From Bacillus sp. Cs-700 (GTDB taxonomy: Bacteria; Bacillota; Bacilli; Bacillales; Guptibacillaceae), in NCBI RefSeq assembly GCF_011082085.1, contig NZ_CP041063.1:3520001-3584000 (forward strand): a stretch of DNA of 64,000 nt. Reading direction: 5' to 3'. Below the pieces are notes generated by a model that saw only the letters and a list, made by a program, of their open reading frames with translations, had not been told where the DNA came from and did no database searches. This document shows positions 15,287 to 24,816 of the stretch, piece by piece. The translations under genes and the position numbers were made by a program. The first letter of the stretch is position 1, and each line of letters opens with the position of its first letter.

Positions 15287-16204
15287 TTGGAAGCCATCAA
15301 CAAGAGTTTTTTCCTTTTTCTCGCTAGTAGGCCCTCGCTTGATCGGCTCGCCAAACGATGGGGTAGTAAGTTTGGGGCAGACAAGATTGTTGGGGGTGAA
15401 ACCTTTGAGCATGCGGTGCCTCTTATTCAGAACTTGAATAGTCAGGGACTTCGGGTCACGGTGGATCATCTTGGGGAATTTGTTTCTTCTGAAACAGAAG
15501 CAAAGGAGCGGACTCAGGAGTGTATCGATACAATCCGCATGATTCGTGCTCATCAACTAAATTCTCAGATGTCTTTGAAAGTCACTTCACTTGGTCTTGA
15601 TATTAGCCATGATCTCGTCCGGCGTAACATGATTGAGATAATGGAAGAAGCGGTGAAACATGATGTGTTCGTTACGATCGATATGGAAGATTCGACACGA
15701 ACGGAGGCAACGCTTCAGCTTTACAAAGATCTGAAGAGAAAGTACGAAAATATTGGAACGGTTGTTCAGTCTTATTTATACCGATCCGACCAAGATTTAG
15801 ATGATTTAAATGAAGTTAACCCTAATTTACGCCTTGTGAAAGGGGCGTATAAGGAAGCCGCAAAGGTTGCTTTTCCAGCGAAATCAGATGTCGATCATAA
15901 TTTGAAGCAGCTGATTAAGAAGCATTTATTAAATGGGAATTATACAGCCGTTGCTAGTCACGATGACGCCATCATTAACTTTACAAAAGAATTCGTGAAA
16001 GAGCATAATATTCCGAAAGATCAATTTGAGTTTCAAATGCTGTACGGCATGCGAAGCCAGAGTCAGCTCGATCTTCTAGCTGAAGGTTATACGGTAAGAG
16101 TATACCTACCTTATGGTAATGATTGGTATGGATATTTTATGCGGCGGTTGGCGGAACGACCTGCGAACATCGCCTTTGCTTTTAATGGCATCTTTAAAAA
16201 ATAA
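15287..16204 (+). CDS. putB: Proline dehydrogenase
   Basis: A 305-residue FAD enzyme that oxidises L-proline to pyrroline-5-carboxylate. Seen: the beta/alpha-barrel motifs LRVTVDHLGEFV, VTIDMEDS, VQSYLYRSDQDL, RLVKGAYKE and the C-terminal VRVYLPYGNDWYGYFMRRLAERPAN, which binds proline and FAD. I place the start at TTG 15287, ten bases after AAGGAG, giving MEAINKSFFLFLASRPSL as in other Bacillus enzymes; the ATG at 15176 lies inside the promoter region. First gene of putBC, with putC 30 bp downstream and regulator PutR upstream. Confidence 0.95.
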   Translation: MEAINKSFFLFLASRPSLDRLAKRWGSKFGADKIVGGETFEHAVPLIQNLNSQGLRVTVDHLGEFVSSETEAKERTQECIDTIRMIRAHQLNSQMSLKVTSLGLDISHDLVRRNMIEIMEEAVKHDVFVTIDMEDSTRTEATLQLYKDLKRKYENIGTVVQSYLYRSDQDLDDLNEVNPNLRLVKGAYKEAAKVAFPAKSDVDHNLKQLIKKHLLNGNYTAVASHDDAIINFTKEFVKEHNIPKDQFEFQMLYGMRSQSQLDLLAEGYTVRVYLPYGNDWYGYFMRRLAERPANIAFAFNGIFKK

Positions 16205-16234
16205 ACTTCTTATATTTGAAAGGGGAATTTACTC

Positions 16235-17782
16235 ATGGTAGTACCATACAAACACGAACCGTTTACTGATTTCACTGTTAAGGAAAATAAGAAGGCTTTC
16301 GAAGAAGCACTGAAACTAGTAAAAGAAGAGCTCGGAAAAGATCACGATCTTCTTATCAATGGTGAACGTGTCAGTACGGAAGATAAAATTGTTTCCATTA
16401 ACCCTGCGAACAAAGAGCAAATCGTTGGCCGCGTATCGAAGGCAACGAAAGAGCATGCGGAACGCGCGATTCAGTCTGCAGATGAAGCGTTTGAAGGCTG
16501 GAGAAAATGGTCGGCTCGCTCTCGTGCTGAACTTCTGTTCCGAGCTGCTTCAATTGTTCGTCGCCGTAAGCATGAATTCTCTGCTTATCTTGTCTACGAA
16601 GCAGGTAAGCCATGGAAAGAAGCGGATGCAGATACAGCTGAAGCAATCGACTTCATGGAATACTATGCGCGTCAAATGATCGAGCTAGGGGAAGGCAAAG
16701 CGATTGAAAGCCGCCCTGGTGAGCAAAACCGTTACGTTTACACGCCAAGTGGTGTTGCACTCGTTATTCCACCATGGAACTTTGCATTTGCGATTATGGC
16801 AGGTACGACGGTAGCTCCTCTTGTAACAGGAAACACAGTTCTCCTTAAGCCAGCAAGTGCAACTCCGGTTGTTGCAGCGAAGTTTGTTGAAGTACTTGAA
16901 GAAGCTGGTCTTCCTAAAGGCGTATTGAACTTTGTGCCAGGTAGCGGAGCTGAAGTAGGGGATTATCTAGTTGATCATCCGAAAACATCGATCATCACAT
17001 TCACAGGTTCACGTGAAGTCGGTACACGTATTTATGAGAGAGCTGCGAAAGTACAGCCAGGTCAACAACACCTCAAGCGAGTGATCGTTGAAATGGGTGG
17101 TAAAGATACGATCGTTGTGGATAAAGATTCAGATCTAGAACTTGCTGCACAGGCGATCGTTGTCTCAGCATTCGGTTTCTCAGGTCAGAAATGTTCTGCA
17201 GGCTCACGTGCGGTCATTTTGAAAGAGGTATACGATCAGGTTCGTGATCGCGTTGTTGAATTAACAAATGAACTTACACTAGGCGAAACGACAGGTCCAG
17301 ATGTGTACATGGGACCAGTTATTGATCAGGCATCATTTGATAAAATCATGAGCTACATTGAAATCGGGAAAGAAGAAGGACGTCTCGTTGCTGGTGGAGA
17401 AGGCGATGATTCGAAAGGGTTCTTTATCAAGCCAACCGTGTTTGCAGACCTTGCTCCGAAATCACGCATGCAGCAAGAAGAAATTTTCGGGCCAGTTGTT
17501 TGCTTAACGAAAGCAGATAACTTTGATGAAGCGATTGAGATTGCGAACAATACGGAGTACGGTTTAACGGGTGCGGTGATCACGAATAACCGTGCACACA
17601 TTGAGCAAGCGAAAATGGACTTCCACGTAGGTAACCTATATTTCAACCGTAACTGTACAGGAGCAATTGTTGGATACCACCCATTCGGCGGGTTTAAAAT
17701 GTCCGGTACAGATTCAAAAGCAGGTGGACCAGATTACCTTGGCCTTCACATGCAGGCAAAAACAGTTTCTGAAATGTTTTAA
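16235..17782 (+). CDS. putC: 1-Pyrroline-5-carboxylate dehydrogenase
   Basis: A 515-residue aldehyde dehydrogenase of the PutC/RocA type, which turns glutamate semialdehyde into glutamate with NAD+. Seen: [15 protein letters not shown] (Asn of the oxyanion hole), the NAD motif [15 protein letters not shown], Glu in [12 protein letters not shown], the catalytic Cys in [12 protein letters not shown] and the C-terminal [19 protein letters not shown]. It is coded directly after putB and completes proline catabolism to glutamate. The same enzyme class also serves arginine breakdown (rocA); the put context decides the symbol. Confidence 0.96.
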   Translation: MVVPYKHEPFTDFTVKENKKAFEEALKLVKEELGKDHDLLINGERVSTEDKIVSINPANKEQIVGRVSKATKEHAERAIQSADEAFEGWRKWSARSRAELLFRAASIVRRRKHEFSAYLVYEAGKPWKEADADTAEAIDFMEYYARQMIELGEGKAIESRPGEQNRYVYTPSGVALVIPPWNFAFAIMAGTTVAPLVTGNTVLLKPASATPVVAAKFVEVLEEAGLPKGVLNFVPGSGAEVGDYLVDHPKTSIITFTGSREVGTRIYERAAKVQPGQQHLKRVIVEMGGKDTIVVDKDSDLELAAQAIVVSAFGFSGQKCSAGSRAVILKEVYDQVRDRVVELTNELTLGETTGPDVYMGPVIDQASFDKIMSYIEIGKEEGRLVAGGEGDDSKGFFIKPTVFADLAPKSRMQQEEIFGPVVCLTKADNFDEAIEIANNTEYGLTGAVITNNRAHIEQAKMDFHVGNLYFNRNCTGAIVGYHPFGGFKMSGTDSKAGGPDYLGLHMQAKTVSEMF

Positions 17783-17795
17783 TCGGATAGGCTAA

Positions 17796-17828
17796 AAAGG
17801 CTGTCACCTAAAGTAGGTGACAGCCTTT
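17796..17828 (+). terminator. Terminator of putBC
   Basis: Fifteen-base arms AAAGGCTGTCACCTA and TAGGTGACAGCCTTT with loop AAG, followed by GTTTTG. Confidence 0.9.
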
Positions 17829-17878
17829 GTTTTGTTCTAAAGTAGAAGGGAAAGTGATGAGAAAGGAAGTGGTTTTAT

Positions 17879-18061
17879 ATGGCTATTTTAGCGGCTGTTG
17901 TGATCATGATCGGGATTATTTTAGTTCGCGTGATTGGTTTCTTTTATCCATCTTTTCTTGAGATAAAAGGAAAACCGTTAACGGAAGGGCAAAAGTATGC
18001 CATCGACGCATTAGCGATTGGAATTTTGCTCGTTACGTTTATCATTGTGTGGACGTTGTAA
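17879..18061 (+). CDS. Small two-segment membrane protein
   Basis: A 60-residue protein with two hydrophobic helices (residues 2-21 and 44-60) joined by a polar loop (LEIKGKPLTEGQKY). AAAGGAAG precedes the ATG. No family recognised. It lies between the putC terminator and a convergent kinase gene. It could be a stress-type or regulatory membrane peptide; no function is claimed. Confidence 0.6.
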   Translation: MAILAAVVIMIGIILVRVIGFFYPSFLEIKGKPLTEGQKYAIDALAIGILLVTFIIVWTL

Positions 18062-18078
18062 GAGGTAGGAAGAGATAC

Positions 18079-19671
18079 TTAGCTTTCTTCCTTGTGAAGT
18101 GGGATAAAGAGGTTGGCCATTGTACCGGCACCTTTATCAGAATCAATGACAATTTTTCCGTTATGAGCTTTCATAATATCAAAGCAAATCGAAAGTCCAA
18201 TTCCAAGCCCACTGCTTTTCGTACTAAAAAAAGGCGTTCCGAGCTGTTTCACCTCTTCTTCACTCATCCCCTTGCCATTATCTTTAACTGCAATGATAGC
18301 GTGTTGCTCTTTTTTAGATAAAGAGACCGTAATTTCTCCACCCTGAGGCATTGCTTCAATGGCGTTTTTAATAAAATTAATAAGCACTTGTTTGATTTGA
18401 GAGGCATCCATCCAAACGGTTATTTGCTCCTCTTCGGCATGAAAGTTAATCTCAACATTATGTAGATGAGCATTGCTTTTCATTAATTCAACCGTTTCAA
18501 ATATGAGAGGATATAATTGGCCGGCTTTTCGTTCGCTAATTGTTTGTTTTCCCATCATGACGAATTGGTTGACGAGGTTTTTCATTCGTTCAAGCTCAGT
18601 TCTAATAATATCGATATAATGTGTTTGTTTTTTATCCACATCCAATAGCTGTGTAAAGCCGATGATGGATGTGAGAGGATTGCGGATTTCGTGTGCTAAT
18701 CCAGCTCCTAATTTCCCGATAGCAGATAGTTTCTCAGATTGAATGACCTGTTCTTGTAGTTGATAATAAGAGGTCATATCGCGGAACTGAGCAAAAGCAC
18801 CGCTTAGCCGCTGATTGTGATCATATAGAGGTAAAATATCAAGTAAACACTTGCGTTCATCAAGCCTTGAGAAGGTGATTTCAATATCCTCGATTCCTTT
18901 TTCTTTCGTAAGAACATGATCGAAAAATGGTTTAAGAACAGAAACCTCTGATATATGAGACCCGATCATGTTTCGCTTATTCATGCCTGTTAGTTGAGCG
19001 GCGCTTTGATTAAATTCTCTTATATGACCAGCCTGATCTGAAATAACAATGCCAATTGGCGTGGTGCTCATTAGCATTTGATTGTAGAGATGAAGCTGTT
19101 CGTTTTGTTCATGAACCCGAATCTCGCGTTCAATGGTGTCGATTGAAGATGAAAGCAAGCCAAGGTGTAACGGTGAGGCGTGCTCTTTTGGTGTCATAAT
19201 TGAAATGGTTCCGATCACTTCTCCGTTACGATAACGATACGGTGCCGAGTAGCACGCTACCTCGCTAAAACAATAATGGTAATGATCCTCTCCAATTAAA
19301 TGAAAGGGCTCGTTGTGTTCTAGTGCAAGGGTAATAGCATTCGTCCCTGCCGTTTCTTCATCAAATTTAACGCCGCTTTGAATGCCGAGTGACGTTGTCA
19401 TTTGTTTAAGACGTTCGTCTCCATAGGAATCTAACACAAACCCCTGGTCATCGGTTGTTACGATAACAGTAGGGATGTCGGTTAGAAAGCTTAAAAGCTT
19501 TGTCATGAATGTTTGAATGATGGAAAGCGCACGTTCGTAATGGTGCATGCGCTGTTTTAACTCTTCTTCCGTTAATAAAACGTGAAGAACAGGAACTGAG
19601 TTTGGATCCATACGGTAAACATGCTCGCAGGTGGTTTTTGAGTTTTTGATGTACGTTTCACGTTGCGTCAT
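18079..19671 (-). CDS. Orphan GAF-PAS sensor histidine kinase
   Basis: A 530-residue kinase without membrane segments, so a cytoplasmic sensor. Residues about 50-200 form a GAF-like domain as in AcoR-type activators (DEETAGTNAITLALEHNEPFHL); 205-310 a PAS domain (IGIVISDQAGHIREFNQSAA); 315-380 the phosphoacceptor domain with LAHEIRNPLTSIIGFTQLL (His about 325); the rest the HATPase (NFIKNAIEAMPQGG, DNGKGM, GLGIGLSI). Start ATG 19671 follows AGAGG. No response regulator is adjacent, as for sporulation-type kinases. The GAF/PAS input is unknown. Confidence 0.88.
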   Translation of the reverse strand: MTQRETYIKNSKTTCEHVYRMDPNSVPVLHVLLTEEELKQRMHHYERALSIIQTFMTKLLSFLTDIPTVIVTTDDQGFVLDSYGDERLKQMTTSLGIQSGVKFDEETAGTNAITLALEHNEPFHLIGEDHYHYCFSEVACYSAPYRYRNGEVIGTISIMTPKEHASPLHLGLLSSSIDTIEREIRVHEQNEQLHLYNQMLMSTTPIGIVISDQAGHIREFNQSAAQLTGMNKRNMIGSHISEVSVLKPFFDHVLTKEKGIEDIEITFSRLDERKCLLDILPLYDHNQRLSGAFAQFRDMTSYYQLQEQVIQSEKLSAIGKLGAGLAHEIRNPLTSIIGFTQLLDVDKKQTHYIDIIRTELERMKNLVNQFVMMGKQTISERKAGQLYPLIFETVELMKSNAHLHNVEINFHAEEEQITVWMDASQIKQVLINFIKNAIEAMPQGGEITVSLSKKEQHAIIAVKDNGKGMSEEEVKQLGTPFFSTKSSGLGIGLSICFDIMKAHNGKIVIDSDKGAGTMANLFIPLHKEES

Positions 19672-19885
19672 GGGGCATCCTCTTTTCCTGGTCATAATAG
19701 TAGCTTTATATAAAAAGTATTGAAAGTATGAGATTGAAGCGTTTTTTTATAGATTATCATACTTTTGTATGGGTTGGTTCGTTTTTACCATAAATAAGGA
19801 TGAATGAAAATCAGGTGAAGGGTGATGGCCCCTTATAAAAAAGGACGACAAGATAAGCCATCATTTATGAAGGAGGAGATAACGG

Positions 19886-20206
19886 ATGAGGACAATTCTC
19901 TTATTTACTTTAGCAGGTCTTGCTGAAATTGGTGGAGGCTATCTAATATGGCTTTGGCTTCGAGAAGGATATTCAAGCTTACTAGGTTTAGCAGGAGGAC
20001 TTGCTTTGGTTCTATATGGTGTCATTGCCACCTGGCAAGTTTATCCTGATTTCGGTAGGGTGTATGCGGCATATGGAGGGGTGTTTGTCGTGATGTCAGT
20101 TCTGTGGGGATGGGGATTTGATAAAAAAGTTCCTGATCTTTATGACATACTTGGAGGTGCGATTTGCCTTATAGGTGTAGCTGTTATGCTCCTCCCCCGT
20201 CATTAG
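19886..20206 (+). CDS. YnfA family (UPF0060) membrane protein
   Basis: A 106-residue protein with four hydrophobic segments. The N-terminal [23 protein letters not shown] and the central [22 protein letters not shown] are the UPF0060/YnfA signatures. The family is distantly like small multidrug resistance pumps; the physiological role in bacilli is not settled. GGAGGAG precedes the start. It stands about 80 bp ahead of two methyltransferase genes but has no evident link to them. Confidence 0.88.
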   Translation: MRTILLFTLAGLAEIGGGYLIWLWLREGYSSLLGLAGGLALVLYGVIATWQVYPDFGRVYAAYGGVFVVMSVLWGWGFDKKVPDLYDILGGAICLIGVAVMLLPRH

Positions 20207-20284
20207 CAGGTTATAAATGAGAAAAGGATTTTCATCACATGAAGAAGAAGGAAAGAGAAGGGGATGAAAGGAGAGTAAAGATCG

Positions 20285-21061
20285 ATGAAAATCAATGAGC
20301 ACAATCGCATTGTATGGGATAAAAAAGTGGCCGATGGCGTTTCATATACAAAGCCTGTCACAAGTAAAAGGATTGAAGAAAGTAAGAAAGGAAATTGGCA
20401 CATCACCGTAACGACAGAAAAGCCTGTCCCACGTGAGTGGTTTCCCACTACGCTAAACGGGGTTAAGATTCTTTGTCTCGCTTCTGGCGGTGGGCAACAG
20501 GGACCAATCCTTGCCGCTGCAGGAGCTGAAGTAACCGTTGTTGATCTTTCTGAAAAACAATTGGAGCAAGATCGTTTTGTTGCTGAAAGGGATCATTTGC
20601 AACTTACGATCGAAAAAGGAGATATGACGGACTTATCATTTATTCCTAATAACACCTTTGATATGATTGTTCATCCAGTCTCAAATGTATTTGTGGAACA
20701 TATTTGGCCCGTTTGGAAAGAGGCAGCTAGAGTACTAAAAGACGGAGGTACGCTTATTTCAGGATTTACAAATCCTTTGCTTTACCTTTTCGATGATGAG
20801 CAGGAGGAGAAAGGGATTCTTGATGTAAAAAACAGCATTCCGTATTCCCCGCTCGATCAATTAAGTAAAGACGAGCTTCAACTATACAAGGAAAGCAATC
20901 AAGCACTTGAATTCGGTCATACGCTAGAAGATCAAATTCAGGGACAGATTGATGCAGGATTTTTGATCGCTGGTTTCTATGAGGATGATTTTGGGGGAAG
21001 GCGCCTGATCGACCGCTATACTCAAACGTTTATTGCTACAAAGGCGATAAAAACAAGATAA
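20285..21061 (+). CDS. Class I SAM-dependent methyltransferase
   Basis: A 258-residue methyltransferase. Motif I is VKILCLASGGGQQGPILAAAGAEVTVVD (residues about 60-88), then GDMTDLSFIPNNTFDMIVHPVSNVF as motifs II/III and the acceptor region WKEAARVLKDGGTLISGF. An N-terminal extension of about 55 residues (WDKKVADGVSYTKPV) is typical for a Bacillus family annotated only as methyltransferase. Substrate unknown. Its stop is 38 bp before the next methyltransferase start, so the two may be co-expressed. Confidence 0.85.
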   Translation: MKINEHNRIVWDKKVADGVSYTKPVTSKRIEESKKGNWHITVTTEKPVPREWFPTTLNGVKILCLASGGGQQGPILAAAGAEVTVVDLSEKQLEQDRFVAERDHLQLTIEKGDMTDLSFIPNNTFDMIVHPVSNVFVEHIWPVWKEAARVLKDGGTLISGFTNPLLYLFDDEQEEKGILDVKNSIPYSPLDQLSKDELQLYKESNQALEFGHTLEDQIQGQIDAGFLIAGFYEDDFGGRRLIDRYTQTFIATKAIKTR

Positions 21062-21099
21062 AGTTGCCAGTTAGATACTATGTACAAGGGGGATTTAAA

Positions 21100-21825
21100 A
21101 TGGAATACGGTGGATCATCGGTATACGACCATAATGATTTCTATGAGCAATATATGGCTAGGCGCCATCGAGAAGAAAGCCCAAATAAGGTGATCGAATA
21201 TCCTGCGCTAATGTCTTTACTCGGAGATGTTATCGATCAGACAATTCTTGATCTCGGTTGTGGAGACGCCTCGCTTGGAGAATCATTACTAGGCAAGCAG
21301 TGTGAAGAATATGTCGGTGTGGATGGCTCTCAGAACATGGTGAAGCAAGCGGAATTAAAGCTACAAGGGACGAAAGGAAGCGTTGTACACACATCCTTAG
21401 AAACCTATTCTTATCCAGCAACCGCTTTTGATCGGGTTGTTTCCCAATTAGTCCTCCATTACATAGAAGATCTAGAATCGATTGTTAAGAACGTATATGA
21501 GACGTTAAAACCTGGAGGGAAGTTCGTTTTCAGCGTTCTTCATCCCGTTATGACGGCTTCTTTCAAAAGCATGACGGGAAAACGAACGGATTGGATTGTT
21601 GATGATTATTTTGACACAGGGAAGCGAATTGAACCATGGATTGGGGAACAAGTGGTGAAATACCATCGGACGATTGAAGACTATTTTCTTATCCTTCAAG
21701 GCGCTGGATTTACGATACAGGGCTTAAAAGAAGGAACGCCACAACGAGATAATTTTCAAAATGAAGAAGAGTTTAAAAGAAGGCAGCGTATTCCGTTATT
21801 TTTAATCATTTCCTGCATAAAATAA
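21100..21825 (+). CDS. Class I SAM-dependent methyltransferase
   Basis: A 241-residue methyltransferase: motif I TILDLGCGDASLGESLL (about 46-62), YVGVDGSQNMV, LQGTKGSVVHTSLETY, FDRVVSQLVLHYIEDL and the LKPGGKFVFSVLHPVMT strand typical of small-molecule (UbiE/BioC-like) methyltransferases. ATG 21100 follows AAGGGGGA; the upstream TTG at 21064 lacks a site. It may be a tandem partner of the preceding enzyme but shows little similarity to it. Substrate unknown. Confidence 0.85.
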   Translation: MEYGGSSVYDHNDFYEQYMARRHREESPNKVIEYPALMSLLGDVIDQTILDLGCGDASLGESLLGKQCEEYVGVDGSQNMVKQAELKLQGTKGSVVHTSLETYSYPATAFDRVVSQLVLHYIEDLESIVKNVYETLKPGGKFVFSVLHPVMTASFKSMTGKRTDWIVDDYFDTGKRIEPWIGEQVVKYHRTIEDYFLILQGAGFTIQGLKEGTPQRDNFQNEEEFKRRQRIPLFLIISCIK

Positions 21826-21828
21826 CAA

Positions 21829-21857
21829 TTGACAGCGATGAAGAATTGAATTATGAT
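21829..21857 (+). promoter_or_regulatory. Sigma-A promoter of the riboswitch-ykoY transcript
   Basis: TTGACA (21829-21834), 17-base spacer, TATGAT (21852-21857); it begins four bases after the preceding methyltransferase stop codon. Confidence 0.75.
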
Positions 21858-21879
21858 CATCTCAACTAATTAAATAACG

Positions 21880-22042
21880 CAACTCCTAAAGGGGAGTAGC
21901 TTTTACAGCAAAGTCGTCATTCCAGAGCATTTTAGCTCTCGGCTTTGTTGGCAACATTCGTGTTGTTAGCAAGACCTTTACTTTTTCGGTAAAGGTCTTT
22001 AATTGTTTCAATAGACCTTTTGCCAAGCGGCAGAGGTCTTTT
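21880..22042 (+). ncRNA. yybP-ykoY manganese riboswitch with transcription terminator
   Basis: The class hallmark AAAGGGGAGTAGC is at 21888-21900, followed by a hairpin pair (AGAGC...GCTCT) and the second conserved part GGCAACATT ... TTAGCAAGACC. The switch region has hairpin AAGACCTTTAC (21971-21981)/GTAAAGGTCTT (21989-21999) and terminator AGACCT..TGCC/GGCA..AGGTCT (22013-22039) with T7. The arm AAAGGTCT can pair with either AGACCTTT copy, giving an antiterminator. This class senses Mn2+ and turns on export genes; the downstream gene is the eponymous ykoY. Confidence 0.93.
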
Positions 22043-22084
22043 TTTATTCAACATCATTTATTTTAAAATAAGGGGGATTTAGTA

Positions 22085-22864
22085 ATGGATGTGTCAATGT
22101 TGTTGGAATACGGATGGGTTTTGTTACTTCTCATTGCACTTGAAGGGCTGCTTGCGGCAGATAATGCTCTCGTATTGGCGATTATGGTAAAACATTTACC
22201 AGAAGAAGAGCGTAAGAAAGCATTGTTTTACGGGCTAGCTGGTGCCTTTGTTTTTCGCTTTGCCTCCCTATTTGCGATTTCTTTTCTCGTTGGTGTGTGG
22301 CAGGTGCAAGCGATCGGTGCGCTTTACCTTTTATTCATTGCCATCAATCATATTGTTCGAAAGCAGCTGATGAAGAAGGGGAAAAGCGATGTTGAGAAAA
22401 AAACCAAAAAGCAGTCTGGGTTTTGGGGAACAGTCATTAAAGTGGAACTAGCAGATATTGCTTTTGCAGTCGATTCTATATTAGCTGCCGTTGCTTTAGC
22501 CGTTACGCTTCCCAATACACCTCTTCCACAAATCGGTGGACTAGACGGCGGGAAATTTCTTGTTATCTTTGCAGGTGGACTAATCGGATTAATTGTGATG
22601 CGATTCGCGGCCAATTATTTTGTAACACTTCTAAAAGCAAAGCCTGGGTTGGAGATTGCTGCTTTCATGATTGTCGGTTGGGTAGGTGTGAAATTGTCTG
22701 TTTACACTCTTTCTCACCCAGAATTAAGCATTCTACCTGAATCATTTGCGAAGTCACCTGAATGGAAAGTAACGTTCTATGCGGTATTGCTACTCATTGC
22801 AATCGGAGGTTGGTTTTTATCTAGTTCGAAAAAAACTGAAGTGTCAAAAGGAGAACCAATGTGA
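22085..22864 (+). CDS. ykoY: TerC-family manganese exporter YkoY (MeeY)
   Basis: A 259-residue protein with seven to eight membrane helices. The TerC signature acidic motifs ALEGLLAADNALVLA (helix 1-2) and VELADIAFAVDSILAAVAL (helix 4) hold the Asp residues thought to bind metal. It is close to B. subtilis YkoY along its length. YkoY/MeeY exports Mn2+ and helps to metalate secreted enzymes. Control by the yybP-ykoY riboswitch directly upstream supports the role. Start ATG 22085 after AAGGGGGA. Confidence 0.94.
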   Translation: MDVSMLLEYGWVLLLLIALEGLLAADNALVLAIMVKHLPEEERKKALFYGLAGAFVFRFASLFAISFLVGVWQVQAIGALYLLFIAINHIVRKQLMKKGKSDVEKKTKKQSGFWGTVIKVELADIAFAVDSILAAVALAVTLPNTPLPQIGGLDGGKFLVIFAGGLIGLIVMRFAANYFVTLLKAKPGLEIAAFMIVGWVGVKLSVYTLSHPELSILPESFAKSPEWKVTFYAVLLLIAIGGWFLSSSKKTEVSKGEPM

Positions 22865-22951
22865 TTTACGAGCGCTTTCCTCCAAATCAAGCAGCGAATC
22901 TGGTAAATTAGATAGTAGAAAATGGTAACGATTCAGATGAGGAGGAAGCAA

Positions 22952-23359
22952 ATGATAAGAGTGGATGTGGTGTATACGCTTCTTTATAACGAAAGGGACG
23001 ATCAAGTGTTAATGGTTCAAAATAAGAAGCATGACAATTGGTCACTACCTGGTGGAGCCGTCGAAGAAGGAGAGACGCTCGTGCAGGCGGCTAGTCGTGA
23101 AATGAGAGAAGAAACGGGATTAACGGTGGAAGTGGGAGACGTGTTGAGTGTAAATGAAGCATTTATAGGGAATCATCACGCTCACTTCTTTACCTTTCAA
23201 GGCAAAATCACGAACGGAACGATCGCCATTCAAGACACAGAGACGATTGCGGATGCAAAGTGGATGAATCCTAATGAAGCGGATGAGTGGATGCCTTATT
23301 ATCAAGGGGGAATTCAGACATTACTTAAAGCGTCTGTGCCATACGTCTTTCAAGGTTAA
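22952..23359 (+). CDS. Nudix hydrolase
   Basis: A 135-residue Nudix protein with the box G-x5-E-x7-REVxEExGx as GGAVEEGETLVQAASREMREETGLTVEV (consensus residues Gly, Glu, Arg-Glu, Glu-Glu all present). It should hydrolyse a nucleoside diphosphate linked to some moiety with Mg2+; the substrate cannot be read from the sequence. ATG 22952 follows AGGAGG; the earlier start at 22922 would contain that site. Terminator shared with convergent hisS. Confidence 0.9.
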   Translation: MIRVDVVYTLLYNERDDQVLMVQNKKHDNWSLPGGAVEEGETLVQAASREMREETGLTVEVGDVLSVNEAFIGNHHAHFFTFQGKITNGTIAIQDTETIADAKWMNPNEADEWMPYYQGGIQTLLKASVPYVFQG

Positions 23360-23363
23360 ATGG

Positions 23364-23396
23364 AACAGTGGTAAGGGCAAAACCCTTACCGCTGTT
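23364..23396. terminator. Bidirectional terminator between Nudix and hisS genes
   Basis: AACAGTGGTAAGGG and CCCTTACCGCTGTT with a five-base loop; one G-T pair. Confidence 0.85.
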
Positions 23397-23409
23397 TTCA
23401 TATGAAAGT

Positions 23410-24690
23410 TTAAAAACGGAAGGAGATACGTTCTTCTTTTCCTTCATTTAGTGACTTCACGATAATCTCGTTATTTATTACTTCTTCGTTTCCAATAAGG
23501 ATGACTTTTTCGATCCCTCTTTTACTCGCTCGCTCAAGAGATTTCCCTATTCTCTTTTCACTCATATCAACTTCAATTCGATAACCTAATTTCCGATAAG
23601 CCGATGCAACAATTAACGCTTCTCGCTTTGCATCGATCGGAATAATAACATAGTCAGGTTTTTCATCTTTAACGATTGCTGACTCCCTTCCTTTTAATGC
23701 AGTGAAAATCACATCAAGACCGAACGAAATGCCAACAGTTGAAAAGGACTCTTCACTGCCAAGTAAACCACCGATGGCACGATCATAGCGACCGCCACTG
23801 CCAATGCTGGATGAGATGGATTGATCATTGAGAAAAATCTCGTAAATCGTTCCGGTATAAATATCAAGGCCTCTTGCAAGAAACGGGTTAAAGGAACAAT
23901 TTTGAAGAACGTTAAGGCCATCCAAATAGGATGTCAGTTCGGAAAGCTCATTTAATCCTTTTTGCACATTCTCATTCTCGATGACAAGTTGTTCAAAATA
24001 AGTGAGGTCTTGACCGAGCCACTCCTGTGCGTAGCGCTCAACGTTACGAATTGCTTCCGGGGAGATGTTTTTTTGTTGAAGCTCCTTTTTTACACCGTCT
24101 ATTCCAATTTTCTCAAGTTTGTCCATTGTAAGAATGACCTCATTTAATCGCGAGATAGGGATCGATAGGGTCTGTAGCATCCCAGCGAGGAGCTTGCGAT
24201 TGTTATATTGAATCGTTACGTTAAGTCCAAGTTGATTAAAACCATCAAGCGCCATTTCCATTAATTCGGCTTCAGCCATCTGCGAACTTACCCCGGTGAT
24301 ATCGACATCACATTGAGTAAACTCCCGGAATCGCCCTGGTTTCACAGGTCCATCTCGAAATACTTTTCCGATTTCATATCGCTTGAAGGGCATGCGTAAA
24401 CCCGGATTCATTGCGACTACTTTAGCGAATGGAATCGTAAGGTCGTAGCGAAGAGCAAGCTCTCTTTTCCCACGATCGGTGAGTGTGTACATTTCTTCTA
24501 AAATTTCATCACCACCAGCGTATTTAGAAGCCATTAGGGTTTGTTCATTCAGAATAGGCGTTTCGATCGGAAGACAGTTATATTGGATAAACGTATCTTC
24601 AAGGATTCTCCTCACTTGTCTGCGTATTCGCTCATCCTCAGGTAAATAATCCATTGTTCCTTTTACATTTTGATTTTTTAGCTTTTTCAA
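23410..24690 (-). CDS. hisS: Histidyl-tRNA synthetase, second-type (HisS2-like)
   Basis: A 426-residue class II synthetase that charges tRNA-His. Motif 2 is KRYEIGKVFRDGPVKPGRFREFTQCD; the His-specific motifs are ARGLDIYTGTIYEIF and GGRYDRAIGGL; motif 3 is VGISFGLDV; a C-terminal anticodon-binding domain follows (about 325-426). Catalytic residues look intact, so it is a synthetase and not the HisZ regulator. It stands alone and not next to aspS, which is the normal hisS place in bacilli, so I infer a second copy. I start at TTG 24690 (AAAGGA eight bases upstream). It is preceded by a His leader peptide and attenuator. Confidence 0.9.
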   Translation of the reverse strand: MKKLKNQNVKGTMDYLPEDERIRRQVRRILEDTFIQYNCLPIETPILNEQTLMASKYAGGDEILEEMYTLTDRGKRELALRYDLTIPFAKVVAMNPGLRMPFKRYEIGKVFRDGPVKPGRFREFTQCDVDITGVSSQMAEAELMEMALDGFNQLGLNVTIQYNNRKLLAGMLQTLSIPISRLNEVILTMDKLEKIGIDGVKKELQQKNISPEAIRNVERYAQEWLGQDLTYFEQLVIENENVQKGLNELSELTSYLDGLNVLQNCSFNPFLARGLDIYTGTIYEIFLNDQSISSSIGSGGRYDRAIGGLLGSEESFSTVGISFGLDVIFTALKGRESAIVKDEKPDYVIIPIDAKREALIVASAYRKLGYRIEVDMSEKRIGKSLERASKRGIEKVILIGNEEVINNEIIVKSLNEGKEERISFRF

Positions 24691-24722
24691 AACGCTCATC
24701 CTTTCGTTTTTTGAATACAAAA

Positions 24723-24765
24723 AACCGCATGAATGGGAGAAGATTTCTTCTCAAATCATGCGGTT
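24723..24765 (-). terminator. Attenuator terminator in the hisS leader
   Basis: Arms AACCGCATGA/TCATGCGGTT (24756-24765 and 24723-24732 on the minus strand) enclose GAGAAG/CTTCTC; six T residues follow. It lies between the leader peptide and hisS, so it must be read through for hisS expression. Confidence 0.88.
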
Positions 24766-24816
24766 ACGAGTAATAGCCTTCCTATACGCGATTTTTTTAT
24801 CAATCGGATAGCAAGG

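Noticed and set aside
23410-24690. HisZ regulatory paralogue rather than HisRS
   Set aside because: The catalytic motifs GLDIYTGTIYE, motif 2 Arg and the C-terminal anticodon domain are present, and no his biosynthesis operon follows.
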